The notes under the pieces are model-generated. The model saw only the letters and a list, made by a program, of their open reading frames with translations. It ran no database searches and was not told where the DNA came from. DNA of 64,000 nt from assembly GCF_014252955.1 (NCBI RefSeq), contig NZ_JACMIA010000001.1, positions 4,402,001 to 4,466,000 on the forward strand. The letters are read 5' to 3'. Each line of letters begins with the position of its first letter. Position 1 is the stretch's first letter. Of this stretch, positions 38,680 to 47,908 are shown piece after piece. Made by a program: the position numbers and the translations under genes. The stretch is from Stappia sp. 28M-7. GTDB lineage: Bacteria; Pseudomonadota; Alphaproteobacteria; Rhizobiales; Stappiaceae.

Positions 38680-39588
38680 TCAGGCGCCGCCCGGCGCCAG
38701 CCCGACCAGCCGCCGGATCGTGTCGGGCGTTACTCCCTTGGCCCGCAGCTCGGCCAACGCAGTATCGCCTTGCGACTTCGACAGCTTGCGACCGTCCTCG
38801 CCCAGCACCAGCCGGTGGTGGCGATAGAGCGGCTCGGGCAGGCCGAGCAGCACCTGCAGCAGCCGGTGCACCGCCGTTGCCTCATAGAGGTCGCGCCCGC
38901 GCACCACATGGGTGATGCCCTGCAGCGCATCGTCGACCACAACGGACAGGTGATAGCTCGTCGGCGTGTCCTTGCGCGCCAGCACCACGTCGCCCCAGCG
39001 CGCGGGATCGGCGGCAATGCGCGCCGGCGCCTGCCGGCCCTCGTCGTCCGGCAGCTCTTGCCAGGACAGCGGAGCGGCGAGAAGCGCCTTGCAGCGGGCA
39101 AGCGCCGCCGCCATGTCGAGCCGCAGCGCGAACGGCGCTCCTTGCGCGTCGCGCGCGGCGATCTCCTCAGGCCCCAGCACCGCTTCATCGCCGGGATAGA
39201 GCGGCGCCCCGTCCGGGTCGCACGGCCAGGGCGCGCCGCGCGTCTCCGCCAGCTGCGCCACCGCGCGCGCGATCTCGCCGCGGGTCAGGAATGCCTTGCG
39301 CACCAGCCCCATGGCGGACAGGCGGTCGAGAGCCGCCGCATACTCGGGAAAATGCTCGGATTGCCGGCGCACCGGCTGCTCCCAGTCGAGCCCCAGCCAG
39401 GCCAGATCCTCCAGCACCCCGGCCTCGAGCTCCGGCGTGCAGCGGGTCCGGTCGATGTCCTCGATGCGGATCAGCAGCCGCCCGCCGAGCGCCTTCGCCA
39501 TGCCCGCGTTGAGCAGCGCGGACAGGGCATGACCCAGATGCAGGCGGCCGTTCGGCGAGGGGGCGAAGCGGAGGACGGGTCGGCTCAT
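38680..39588 (-). CDS. gluQ: glutamyl-Q tRNA(Asp) synthetase
   Basis: This 302-residue GluRS paralogue lacks the anticodon-binding domain. It attaches glutamate to queuosine at position 34 of tRNA(Asp). The class I motifs are present: FAPSPNGRLHLGHA at the start (HIGH region) and KLSKSQGD near the C-terminus. The four-cysteine zinc-binding set of E. coli YadB is not evident. A queuosine-precursor transporter gene at 53.4 kb in the same window fits with queuosine use by this organism. Confidence 0.92.
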   Translation of the reverse strand: MSRPVLRFAPSPNGRLHLGHALSALLNAGMAKALGGRLLIRIEDIDRTRCTPELEAGVLEDLAWLGLDWEQPVRRQSEHFPEYAAALDRLSAMGLVRKAFLTRGEIARAVAQLAETRGAPWPCDPDGAPLYPGDEAVLGPEEIAARDAQGAPFALRLDMAAALARCKALLAAPLSWQELPDDEGRQAPARIAADPARWGDVVLARKDTPTSYHLSVVVDDALQGITHVVRGRDLYEATAVHRLLQVLLGLPEPLYRHHRLVLGEDGRKLSKSQGDTALAELRAKGVTPDTIRRLVGLAPGGA

Positions 39589-39656
39589 GACGTGATCTTG
39601 TTGGCGATCCCCGCCGCCGCGTCAATCTTCCGGCGAAGGCGAAAGACCGGCCCGCC

Positions 39657-40520
39657 TCAGCGCTCCTGGTCGTCCATGTCGCTGCAGGTCTTCAGCGTGA
39701 TGCCGTCGGGCAGCTTGGTCGTCGCATCGCCGCAGGCTCCGACCATACGCGCCCCATCGAGGCCGCTGGCCCCCGAAAGGTCGGCCCCCACCAGCCGCGT
39801 GCGGCGCATCAACGCCCCGTCGAGCCGGGCGCCCGACAGGTTCGCGCCGGTCAGGTCGGCACTGGAGAAATGCGCGCCGGACAGGTCCGCATCGCTGAAG
39901 TCGGCCCCGACCGCGCTCACCCGGTCGAAATCGGCATTGGGCAGCCGCGCGCCGACGAATTTCGCCGACATCAGGTTGGCGCGCTCCAGGTTGACGCCCT
40001 CCATCTTCGCCTTGCTGAAATCGGCGCCCGAGGCCACCACACGGATGAGCAGCGCCTGGCGCAGGTCCGCGCCCTGAAGTCCGGCGCCCACCAGGTTGGT
40101 TTCGATCATGTCGGCATTGCGCAGGTCCGCCCCTGCAAGGCTGGCCTCGGTCAGCACGGCCTTTTCCAGATCGACGCCGCGCATCGACCCCTTCGACAGG
40201 TCCGCGCCGGTCAGGTCCGTGCGCTCCAACTCGGTGCGGCGCAGGTCCGCCCCCTTCAGGTTGGCCCCGACGAGCGAGGCCTCCTTGAGGTCGGTTTCGC
40301 GCAGGTTCGCGCCTTCCAGCCTCGCCTTTTCCAGCTTGAGCCCGCGCAGCTCGGCCAGCCGCAGGTCGCAGCCGGCGCATTCGCCGCTGCGCTTCAGGCG
40401 CTCCACATCGCTTTCGGCAAGCGCCGGTCCCGTCCCCGCTAGAAGAGCGAGCACGACCAAGGCCGCAGCGCGGACCCGTTCCGGCCGCCCATGCGCAAAA
40501 CTGGCAGCGAATATCGTCAT
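39657..40520 (-). CDS. secreted pentapeptide-repeat protein
   Basis: This 287-residue protein starts at ATG 40520 and has a signal peptide, with cleavage likely after GPALA at about residue 35. A CAGCDLRLAEL segment follows, then about forty A(D/N)LxX repeats across residues 45-265, expected to form a right-handed quadrilateral beta helix. The family has mixed roles, and a periplasmic member has no clear known function. An opening of SDVERLKRSGECAGCDLR is common in this group. It is divergent from the L,D-transpeptidase gene. Confidence 0.83.
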   Translation of the reverse strand: MTIFAASFAHGRPERVRAAALVVLALLAGTGPALAESDVERLKRSGECAGCDLRLAELRGLKLEKARLEGANLRETDLKEASLVGANLKGADLRRTELERTDLTGADLSKGSMRGVDLEKAVLTEASLAGADLRNADMIETNLVGAGLQGADLRQALLIRVVASGADFSKAKMEGVNLERANLMSAKFVGARLPNADFDRVSAVGADFSDADLSGAHFSSADLTGANLSGARLDGALMRRTRLVGADLSGASGLDGARMVGACGDATTKLPDGITLKTCSDMDDQER

Positions 40521-40756
40521 CTCGAACCTCTCCCGTCGGCCCGGCGCCTCTTCCCTTGCTGAACAGTTAGGGCGCGGGAGCGGGCAATTTAAGGGCGCGG
40601 CGGCGCAACGGGCCGAGAATTCGCCTCCCCGCCCGAACGGACCTTGCGGCATTGTGGAAAAACGCTGTTAATACCCTGTGGAAAATGCGGATGCGCAGCA
40701 AGGAGGAGCTGCGATACGCCCCGGCAAACGACGGCCGGACGAACACGGGGGGAGAC

Positions 40757-41230
40757 ATGAACCATCCTGGTCACGCACCGGCTTTCCGCCGCCTGCGGCA
40801 GCTGCTGGCGGCATTGTCCTGCACGCTCGTGCTGCTCGTTGCAGCCGGCGTGGAGAGCCCGGCACACGCGGCCGGCCTCATCGCCCGCATCGATCTGTCC
40901 GACCAGCGCATGCGCGTCTACAGGAACGGCCGGCAGATCCACGACTGGCCGGTTTCCACCGCCCGGCGCGGCTACCGCACGCCCGTCGGCACGTTCCGGC
41001 CCGGGCGCATGCACAAGCGCTACTTCTCGCGCAAGTATCACGGCTCGCCGATGCCGCATTCGGTGTTCTTTCTCGGCGGCTATGCCATCCACGGCACCAA
41101 CGACATCCGCAATCTCGGCCGTCCCGCCTCGCATGGCTGCGTGCGGCTGCACCCCGACAATGCCCGCCGCCTGTTCTCCCTGATCCGCGATGGCGGCAAA
41201 CAGAATGCGCGAATCGTCATCACCCGGTAA
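40757..41230 (+). CDS. L,D-transpeptidase (YkuD family)
   Basis: This 157-residue protein starts at ATG 40757 after a GGGGGGAG ribosome site at 40747-40754. The N-terminal signal peptide (about residues 1-38, ending SPAHA) leads to a compact YkuD domain. The domain starts IARIDLSDQRMRVYRNG, with His112 in YAIHGTND and the catalytic site SHGCVRL (His126, Cys128). It forms or exchanges 3-3 peptidoglycan cross-links, or attaches proteins to the wall. There is no LysM or other wall-binding domain. Confidence 0.9.
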   Translation: MNHPGHAPAFRRLRQLLAALSCTLVLLVAAGVESPAHAAGLIARIDLSDQRMRVYRNGRQIHDWPVSTARRGYRTPVGTFRPGRMHKRYFSRKYHGSPMPHSVFFLGGYAIHGTNDIRNLGRPASHGCVRLHPDNARRLFSLIRDGGKQNARIVITR

Positions 41231-41705
41231 CCTTTACCGGCGATGGCCGGCCCGGCCGGTTGCGCAAGCGACTGGAAATGGGGAATAATCACCGGACGTA
41301 GCAGCCGAGCGGTGCGCCTTGCGCAGCTTTCGGCAGTCGTCATCCGGTCTATGCAGCACTTGCAGGCCGGATGGGATGCTGGCGGGACGAAGGAAGACAG
41401 CGGGGTCGCATTTGCCGCCTTCCCTCGTCCGCCAATCGCTGACGACGCACAACCTGACTATCAGCGTGCCAATGATGGAGCAAAACCCTTGCCAAATCGT
41501 TGGCACGCTGATTTTCACAGATGTGGTGCGCACCCCTTCCAAAACCGCAAGATGCTGAGGCCGTTAACCGGTCTCTAACCGCCCCTGCGACGCAATCTGC
41601 AAGGCGAAGCGCGAAAGCCGGTTAAGGCGCGTTAACGAAGCCCTCGAAACCGCCTGCCGGGCAGCGAATCGCATGCCGGAAAACGAATCACTTCGCCGGT
41701 GATGG
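41231..41705. other. intergenic region with a 13-bp inverted repeat
   Basis: This 475-base region lies between the L,D-transpeptidase and the convergent patatin gene. I find no supported gene: the short frames here have no ribosome site or recognisable product. It contains the inverted repeat at 41460-41512. The composition is somewhat less GC-rich than the flanks. Confidence 0.55.
41460..41512. repeat. perfect 13-bp inverted repeat
   Basis: ATCAGCGTGCCAA (41460-41472) and TTGGCACGCTGAT (41500-41512) are exact reverse complements separated by 27 bases. It is intergenic, with no T-run on either side, so it is not a plain terminator. It could be a protein-binding site or the trace of a small mobile element. 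Confidence 0.7.
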
Positions 41706-42722
41706 TCACAGGAACTCGGCGCGCAGATCGACGCTCGAGCGCTTGCCGACGGCCTCGTAATTCTCCTCGGCCCAGTCCTGCGCCGCCGCGCGGCCGATGT
41801 CGCGCAGATGGGTGAGGAAGCGCCATTCGGCATTGACCTTGGAGGAGGCCTGCAGCGGGTTCAGCTCGGTTGCCGAGATCCGGTGCATATGGACCTTCTG
41901 GTAGTGCCCGGCCTCCAGCTTGCCGTCCTCGATCAGCCGGGTGACGAACTCGATGGCACGCATCTCGCGCAAGAGCGTCGAGTTGAAGGTGATCTCGTTG
42001 AGCCGGTTCAGGATCTCGCGCGCCGTGCGCGGCGTCTCCTTGCGCTCCACCGGGTTGATCTGCACCAGCACCGTGTCGCTGCTTCCGGTCGTGCCGAACA
42101 GCGGGAACAGCGGCGGATTGCCCATGTAGCCGCCGTCCCAATAGGGCACGCCGTCGATCTCCACCGCCTGGAACACATGCGGCAGGCAGGCCGAGGCCAT
42201 CACCGCATCGAGCGTGATCTCCCCGTCGGAAAACACCTTGATCTTGCCCGACTGCACGTTGGTGGCGCTGATGAAGATCTTCAGCCGGTCGCAGGCGCGC
42301 ACCGCCTCGAAATCGACCGTTGCCTCCACCACGTCGCGCAGCGGATTGATGTTGAGCGGATTGAACTCGTAAGGCGAGGCGAAGCGCGAGGCGATGTCGA
42401 AGGCCAGATAGCTCGGCGACATGTCGAGGCTCCACTGCCCCATGATGATGTCGATGGGCGAGCGCCGCAGCGGGCTCAGCCAGGCCTGATCGCTGACCGC
42501 CTTCCAGAATTTCTCCAGCGCCTCGCGCGCCCCGTCCTCGCCGCCCTTGTGGAAGCCGTCGGCCAGCACCACCGCGTTCATCGCCCCGGCCGAGGTGCCG
42601 CTGATGCCCTCGACGGTGAAGCGGCGGCTCTCCAGCATCCAGTCGAGCACGCCCCAGGTGAAGGCGCCATGCGCCCCCCCGCCCTGCAGGGCAAGGTTGA
42701 TCGGCTTGGGAGCTTTGCTCAT
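41706..42722 (-). CDS. patatin-like phospholipase
   Basis: This 338-residue lipid acyl hydrolase starts at ATG 42722 (MSKAPKPINL). The oxyanion loop is GGGAHG at 14-19, the nucleophile is in GTSAG (Ser44), and the catalytic aspartate is Asp196 in WDGGYMGNPP, so the Ser-Asp dyad is intact. There is no signal peptide. It lies 93 bases downstream of 3-hydroxybutyrate dehydrogenase on the same strand. The pairing suggests a link to storage lipid or acyl ester turnover, but the substrate is not known. Confidence 0.9.
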   Translation of the reverse strand: MSKAPKPINLALQGGGAHGAFTWGVLDWMLESRRFTVEGISGTSAGAMNAVVLADGFHKGGEDGAREALEKFWKAVSDQAWLSPLRRSPIDIIMGQWSLDMSPSYLAFDIASRFASPYEFNPLNINPLRDVVEATVDFEAVRACDRLKIFISATNVQSGKIKVFSDGEITLDAVMASACLPHVFQAVEIDGVPYWDGGYMGNPPLFPLFGTTGSSDTVLVQINPVERKETPRTAREILNRLNEITFNSTLLREMRAIEFVTRLIEDGKLEAGHYQKVHMHRISATELNPLQASSKVNAEWRFLTHLRDIGRAAAQDWAEENYEAVGKRSSVDLRAEFL

Positions 42723-42815
42723 GGCGCGCCTCGGGCTGTCGTGGGGTGTGAGAAGGACGGCACCGCCCGGCACACGGGCCGGGCGATCGGGATCGGTCGT
42801 TGTGGCTGGCCGCCC

Positions 42816-43598
42816 TTACTGTGCGACCCAACCGCCGTCCATCTGCAGCATGGTGCCGGTGATCGAGGCCGCCTGGTCGCCGGCCAGGTAGAGCGCCAGC
42901 GAGGCCACCTGGTCGACCGTGACGAACTCCTTGGTCGGCTGGGCGGCCAGCAGGACGTCGCGCTTGACCTGTTCCTCGGTCATGCCACGCGCCTTCATCG
43001 TGTCGGGGATCTGGCGCTCGACCAGCGGCGTCCAGACATAGCCCGGGCAGATCGCATTGACGGTGATGCCGCACTGGGCGACTTCCAGCGCGATGGTCTT
43101 GGTGAAGCCGGCGATGCCGTGCTTGGCCGCCACATAGGCGCTCTTGAACGGCGAGGCGACCAGCGCATGCGCCGAGCCGGTGTTGATGATGCGGCCCCAG
43201 CCGCGCGCCTTCATGCCCGGTACGGCGGCACGCGTCGTGTGGAAGGCGGAGGACAGGTTGATCGCGATGATCGCGTCCCACTTCTCGATGGGGAATTCCT
43301 CGACCGGCGAAACGTGCTGGATGCCGGCATTGTTGACGAGAATGTCGACCGACCCGAACGCCTCTTCGGTCTCCGCCACCATCGCGGCGATCTCATCCGG
43401 CTTGGTCATGTCGGCGGCCGAATAGCGGCACTTGACGCCGAACTCGCTCTCGATGCCGGCACGCTCCTTCTCGATCGCCGCGGCATCGCCGAACCCGTTG
43501 ATCATCACATTGGCGCCGTTCGCCGCATAGATGCGGGCGATGGCAAGCCCGATGCCCGAGGTCGAGCCGGTGACGAGGGCTGTCTTGTTGGTGAGCAT
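42816..43598 (-). CDS. bdhA: 3-hydroxybutyrate dehydrogenase
   Basis: This 260-residue short-chain dehydrogenase interconverts 3-hydroxybutyrate and acetoacetate with NAD, the entry step for breakdown products of polyhydroxybutyrate. The cofactor motif is TGSTSGIG at 10-17, NNAG at 89-92, and the catalytic triad is Ser142, Tyr155 and Lys159 (SAYVAAKHG). The sequence around NIQHVSPVEEFP-type and QPTKEFVTVDQVA segments is typical of this enzyme. I start at ATG 43598. Patatin follows on the same strand. Confidence 0.93.
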   Translation of the reverse strand: MLTNKTALVTGSTSGIGLAIARIYAANGANVMINGFGDAAAIEKERAGIESEFGVKCRYSAADMTKPDEIAAMVAETEEAFGSVDILVNNAGIQHVSPVEEFPIEKWDAIIAINLSSAFHTTRAAVPGMKARGWGRIINTGSAHALVASPFKSAYVAAKHGIAGFTKTIALEVAQCGITVNAICPGYVWTPLVERQIPDTMKARGMTEEQVKRDVLLAAQPTKEFVTVDQVASLALYLAGDQAASITGTMLQMDGGWVAQ

Positions 43599-43778
43599 GC
43601 GAAGGGATCTCCTGTCCTGGCGGACGCTGGAAACGGTCCGAAAATCGGTGCCGCCTGCGCCGGACCGGCGCGGCAAGGCCACCTTTTGAGGCGGCCCGCC
43701 ACATAGAACATGAGATCGCGCTGCGCTGCAACAAGGGGCGGCGGGCCGCCCGGGTCACCCTGTCGCAGGCCGTTCGCG

Positions 43779-44531
43779 TCAGTCGGCCGGAGGTGCCGCC
43801 GGCGGAGGCATGTCGCGTTCGCGCAGGATGTAGTAGCCGCCGGACAGGATGCCGATCTGCAGCGCGGTCATGGCGATCTGCAGCGCCAGCGACAGGATCA
43901 GCACGGCGATCGCGCCGAACACAGCTCCCTCGCCCATCGTCTTGGCCACAACCGACAGGACCATCTCCACGGCGCCGACACACAGGCCGGCGCCGACGGC
44001 AGCCAGCGCCATCGGCAGGCCCAGCCCCTCGCTGCGGGCGAAGGCCTCGGCAACGCCCAGCGGCTCGTCCAGCGCCGTTGCCGGCAGGATGAGGAACAGT
44101 CGCATCAGGGCCGGCAGGACGAATACGACCACAACGGCGATGGCGATGAAGAGGCTGGTCATGCCGTTCACCATCACTCTCACCAGGGTCACGAATATGA
44201 GCAGCGGCACCGCCGCGATCAGAGAAACCAGCAGCGTCTTGCCGAGATAAGCGATCTCGCGCCGGCCGAAGCTGAGGTTCACCGGGCCGGGCCGCTCGCC
44301 CAGCAGCAGATTGCGGTGCCAGGCGACGGCGATGGAGGCGTAGGAGCACACCCACACGCCCATGACCACCAGCACGACCACCTTGGAATTGGCAGCGAGC
44401 AGCATCCCGAGCACGCCGAGCACGGCGACCAGCGCATACCAGGCCCAGACGATCCGCAGGAACCCGTCGAAATCGGAAAACAATGCCTTGAACGCACCGG
44501 TGAACAGCCGGGCGGTTGTCCTTGCAAACAT
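43779..44531 (-). CDS. membrane protein of unknown function, paralogue A
   Basis: This 250-residue protein has about six hydrophobic segments. It starts at ATG 44531 (MFARTTARLFTGAFKALFSD). It shares an arrangement and short identities with the next gene upstream, including a WHRNLLLGER loop versus [11 protein letters not shown] and LFLILPATALDEPL versus [15 protein letters not shown] take the two as tandem paralogues. No catalytic or binding motif is visible. The distance to the paralogue is about 100 bases, so co-transcription is likely. Confidence 0.75.
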   Translation of the reverse strand: MFARTTARLFTGAFKALFSDFDGFLRIVWAWYALVAVLGVLGMLLAANSKVVVLVVMGVWVCSYASIAVAWHRNLLLGERPGPVNLSFGRREIAYLGKTLLVSLIAAVPLLIFVTLVRVMVNGMTSLFIAIAVVVVFVLPALMRLFLILPATALDEPLGVAEAFARSEGLGLPMALAAVGAGLCVGAVEMVLSVVAKTMGEGAVFGAIAVLILSLALQIAMTALQIGILSGGYYILRERDMPPPAAPPAD

Positions 44532-44632
44532 GGAGCCCCCTTCAAAAGACTTTCCACTTCTGCGACAGGCGGGAGCCTCAGGCAAGCCGTGATCGTGCTG
44601 CGGATGCGAAGGAATGCAGGGAATGTGCGGCC

Positions 44633-45547
44633 TCAGTCGCGTCCGGAGCGGGAATCCAGCACCGAACGCACCGCCTTGCGGGCCTTGTCGCGGCCGGCCT
44701 CGGCCCGTCGTTCGGCCGCCCGCTCCGCTTCGGTGATCTTGAGACCCACCCTCTCCACGAAGCGCTCGCGCGTCAGGGCATAGGCGGTGGCATGCAGCGA
44801 GGCGAACAGCCAGGTGACGATCACCATCACGCCCATCGGCACCAGCGCCGAGCGCAGCTCCGCGGCCAGGCCCGTCGCCGGCACGAACGCTTCGCCAACC
44901 AGCCAGACCAGGCCGACCCACAGGCCCGACACCAGGGCGGCCAGCAGCGCCACGGCCAGGGCTGCGAGAACCAGCGCCCAGCCGATGCCGGCGGTCAGGC
45001 GCCAGGAGTCTCCCAGCGACATGCGGTCGTCCAGCGCGGCGGCCGGCAGCACCAGCGACAGGCGTTGCACCAGCATCACCGTCAGGAACGGACTGGCCAC
45101 CAGCAGGGTGAAGCCGGCCGGCGCCACCACCGGCAGCAACAGTCCGGCCGCCAGCAGCATCGGCACGAAGAAGACCCCGGACAGCACACCGAGCAGCAGC
45201 AGCTTCCAGGCGACCCGCAGGTTGCGCGCGCCGAAAGCGAGAGGAAACGCCCGCTCGCCCAGCAGGATGCGCCGCAGATAGGCAACGGCGATGGAAAAGC
45301 CGGTGGCGATGTTGGCGAGCCCCGCCAGGATGCGCAGCGCCCGTTCGCGCTCGTCGCCGGCCGCCGCACCGGCCAGCGGCTCCATCATGTAGGAGCCGGT
45401 GGAAAAGCCCGTTGCCGGCATCAACTGGCCGCTGATTGCGAGGTTCAGCACCAGCAGCAACAGCATGTAGCCCCAGCCGGCGGCGAACAGCGTTCCGAAC
45501 CGGTCGCGGGCAAGATCGAGGGTCCGGCTGAGAACGACGAGCAGCAT
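44633..45547 (-). CDS. membrane protein of unknown function, paralogue B
   Basis: This 304-residue integral membrane protein has about six hydrophobic segments and a charged C-terminal tail ([19 protein letters not shown]), expected to be helical and cytoplasmic. It is related to the protein at 43779 (see that entry). The two together resemble a duplicated, diverged pair of unknown function. It is divergent from ispG, with a perfect 12-bp stem-loop (45600-45632) in the shared region. Confidence 0.75.
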   Translation of the reverse strand: MLLVVLSRTLDLARDRFGTLFAAGWGYMLLLLVLNLAISGQLMPATGFSTGSYMMEPLAGAAAGDERERALRILAGLANIATGFSIAVAYLRRILLGERAFPLAFGARNLRVAWKLLLLGVLSGVFFVPMLLAAGLLLPVVAPAGFTLLVASPFLTVMLVQRLSLVLPAAALDDRMSLGDSWRLTAGIGWALVLAALAVALLAALVSGLWVGLVWLVGEAFVPATGLAAELRSALVPMGVMVIVTWLFASLHATAYALTRERFVERVGLKITEAERAAERRAEAGRDKARKAVRSVLDSRSGRD

Positions 45548-45599
45548 GGTCGGGCTCCCTGCCCCTTTTCAAAAAATGGCGCCCTTGAGATGCGACCTC

Positions 45600-45632
45600 G
45601 CACCGCCCGCGTCAAGCAGGCGCGGGCGGTGC
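45600..45632. repeat. 12-bp perfect stem-loop between divergent genes
   Basis: GCACCGCCCGCG (45600-45611) pairs with CGCGGGCGGTGC (45621-45632) around a nine-base loop. It lies in the leader of the minus-strand membrane gene and 105 bases before the ispG start. It could be a leader hairpin or a protein site. Confidence 0.6.
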
Positions 45633-45646
45633 GCTCTGCTGCGGCC

Positions 45647-45675
45647 TTGCGAAAGCACGTGGCGCGCCCTATTCA
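45647..45675 (+). promoter_or_regulatory. possible promoter of ispG
   Basis: TTGCGA (45647-45652) and TATTCA (45670-45675) are spaced by 17 bases, about 60 bases ahead of the ispG start. The match is moderate, so this is a weak call. Confidence 0.35.
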
Positions 45676-45737
45676 ATCGGCGGTATCCTTGCAAGGCGGG
45701 GGCTCAGGCCTTCCGCAAGATCGGGACGATCGGCGAC

Positions 45738-47006
45738 ATGCAGAGCAACAGCCCCATCCGCGAAACGCAGGCCGGACCGGCCGCACGGCGCGTCTCGGTC
45801 CCGGTGAAGGTCGGCTCGGTCACCGTCGGCGGCGGCGCCCCGGTCGTCGTCCAGTCGATGACCAACACCGACACCGCCGATATCGACGCCACGGTCGCCC
45901 AGGTCTCCGCCCTGGCGCGAGCCGGCTCCGAAATCGTGCGCATCACCGTCGACCGCGACGAGAGCGCCGCCGCCGTGCCGCGCATCCGCGAACGGCTGGA
46001 GCGGATCGGCGTGCATGTGCCGCTGGTCGGCGACTTTCACTATATCGGCCACAAGCTGCTGAACGACCATCCGGCCTGTGCCGAGGCGCTGGAGAAGTAC
46101 CGCATCAATCCCGGCAATGTCGGCTTTCGCGACAAGCGCGACCGGCAGTTCTCCGAAATCATCGAGATCGCGCTGAAGCACGACAAGCCGGTGCGCATCG
46201 GCGTCAACTGGGGCTCGCTCGACCAGGAGCTGCTGACCCACCTGATGGACGAGAACGCCGCCAGCCCCGCGCCCGTCTCCGCCGCCGCGGTGATGCGCGA
46301 GGCGATCGTGCGCTCGGGGCTTCTGTCCGCCGCCCGGGCCGAGGAGCTCGGCATGGGCCGCGACAAGATCATCCTGTCGGCCAAGGTCAGCCAGGTGCAG
46401 GACCTCATTGCCGTCTATGCGGATCTTGCCGCGCGCTGCGACTACGCCCTGCATCTCGGCCTCACCGAGGCCGGCATGGGCACCAAGGGCATCGTCGCCT
46501 CGGCCGCCTCCATGGGCATCCTGCTGCAGCAGGGCATCGGCGACACGATCCGCGTGTCGCTGACGCCGGAGCCCGGCGGCGACCGCACCCGCGAGGTACA
46601 GGTGGCGCAGGAACTGCTGCAGGTGATGGGCTTCCGCGCCTTCATCCCCGTCGTCGCCGCCTGTCCGGGGTGCGGCCGCACCACCTCCACCGTGTTCCAG
46701 GAGCTGGCCCGCGACATCCAGGACGACATCCGCCGCTCCATGCCGGTGTGGCGCGAGAAATATCCCGGCGTCGAGGCGCTCAACGTCGCGGTGATGGGCT
46801 GCATCGTCAACGGTCCGGGCGAGAGCAAGTTCGCCGATATCGGCATCTCCCTGCCCGGCACGGGCGAGGCGCCCTCCGCCCCCGTCTTCGTCGACGGCAA
46901 GAAGGTCGCGACCCTGCGCGGGGCCGGCATTGCCGAGGAGTTCAAGGCGATGGTCGACGAATACATCCGCAACCGCTTCGGCGGCGAACGGTCCGCTGCC
47001 GAATGA
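45738..47006 (+). CDS. ispG: 4-hydroxy-3-methylbut-2-enyl-diphosphate synthase (flavodoxin)
   Basis: This 422-residue [4Fe-4S] enzyme of the MEP isoprenoid pathway makes HMBPP from MEcPP. I start at ATG 45738. The N-terminal TIM barrel is recognisable by [16 protein letters not shown]. The cluster ligands lie in [10 protein letters not shown] (about Cys309 and Cys312) and [10 protein letters not shown] (about Cys354). The ATG of the pyridoxal kinase gene overlaps its stop, so translation is probably coupled. Confidence 0.97.
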   Translation: MQSNSPIRETQAGPAARRVSVPVKVGSVTVGGGAPVVVQSMTNTDTADIDATVAQVSALARAGSEIVRITVDRDESAAAVPRIRERLERIGVHVPLVGDFHYIGHKLLNDHPACAEALEKYRINPGNVGFRDKRDRQFSEIIEIALKHDKPVRIGVNWGSLDQELLTHLMDENAASPAPVSAAAVMREAIVRSGLLSAARAEELGMGRDKIILSAKVSQVQDLIAVYADLAARCDYALHLGLTEAGMGTKGIVASAASMGILLQQGIGDTIRVSLTPEPGGDRTREVQVAQELLQVMGFRAFIPVVAACPGCGRTTSTVFQELARDIQDDIRRSMPVWREKYPGVEALNVAVMGCIVNGPGESKFADIGISLPGTGEAPSAPVFVDGKKVATLRGAGIAEEFKAMVDEYIRNRFGGERSAAE

Positions 47007-47887
47007 ACACGATCATGCCCGCCGCGGCTGACGCGCGCGACGTCCTCGTCGTCAATTCCCAGGTGGTGCGCGGCTCCGTCGGCGGCCGCGTCACGCTCTT
47101 CGCGCTGGAACGGCTCGGTCACCGGGTGTGGTTCCTGCCCACCATTCTCCTGCCCTGGAACCCCGACGAAGGGCGCGGCCACCGCCACGTGCAGGACGAC
47201 GAGGGCTTTGCCGCGCTCGCCGACAACCTGATCAAGAGCGATACGCTGTCGCGCATCGGCGCGGTCGTCTCCGGGTATCTCGGCAGCCCCTCGCAGGCCT
47301 CCGCCGTCGCCCGCCTCGTGGCGGCGGTGCGCAAGGCCAACCCACGCGCGCTCTATCTCTGCGACCCGATCAGCGGCGACGACGGCGATCTCTACGTGCC
47401 GCCGGAAACCGCCGCCGCCGTGCGCGACACGCTGCTGCCGCTCGCCGATGTGGCAACGCCCAATCTCTTCGAGCTGCAATGGATGAGCGGCCGCCGGATC
47501 GAGAGCGAGGCCGACACCATCGCCGCCGCCCGCGCGCTCGGGCCGCAGCGCGTGCTGGTCACCTCCGCCCCCGCCATGCGCCGCAACTCCACCTGCAACC
47601 TGCTGGTGACGCCGCGTGCCACCATCGCCGCCGAGCACGGGCTGGTGCCCAACGCGCCGCACGGCACAGGCGACCTGATGGCTGCCACCTTCACCGCCGG
47701 CCTGATGGCCGGGCTCGACGATGAAACGGTTCTGAAGCGGTCCGCAGCCACCGTGTTCGAGATGGTCGCCCGCTCGGTCAAGCGCCATTCCCGCGACCTG
47801 CTGCTCGCCGACGAGCAGTCCTCGCTGATCAATCCGATGGCGCTCGTCTCCTGCCGGCGCGTGCTCGACGCGCCGCTGCGCGCCTGA
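47003..47887 (+). CDS. pdxY: pyridoxal kinase family protein
   Basis: This 294-residue protein of the ribokinase superfamily phosphorylates pyridoxal in B6 salvage. The start has [30 protein letters not shown], close to the PdxY/PdxK opening. The nucleotide-binding end is [12 protein letters not shown], with GTGD as the anion hole and base. The expected substrate loop is present ([16 protein letters not shown]). It overlaps the end of ispG by four bases. Whether it is PdxY or PdxK in specificity cannot be told. Confidence 0.88.
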   Translation: MNTIMPAAADARDVLVVNSQVVRGSVGGRVTLFALERLGHRVWFLPTILLPWNPDEGRGHRHVQDDEGFAALADNLIKSDTLSRIGAVVSGYLGSPSQASAVARLVAAVRKANPRALYLCDPISGDDGDLYVPPETAAAVRDTLLPLADVATPNLFELQWMSGRRIESEADTIAAARALGPQRVLVTSAPAMRRNSTCNLLVTPRATIAAEHGLVPNAPHGTGDLMAATFTAGLMAGLDDETVLKRSAATVFEMVARSVKRHSRDLLLADEQSSLINPMALVSCRRVLDAPLRA

Positions 47888-47908
47888 GCGGCCGGGAAGC
47901 GAGAGGAC

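Noticed and set aside
41622-41636. TTAA-N6-TTAAC near the patatin stop as a full CtrA box
   Set aside because: The spacer is six bases rather than the seven of the CtrA consensus, and the site is downstream of a stop codon.
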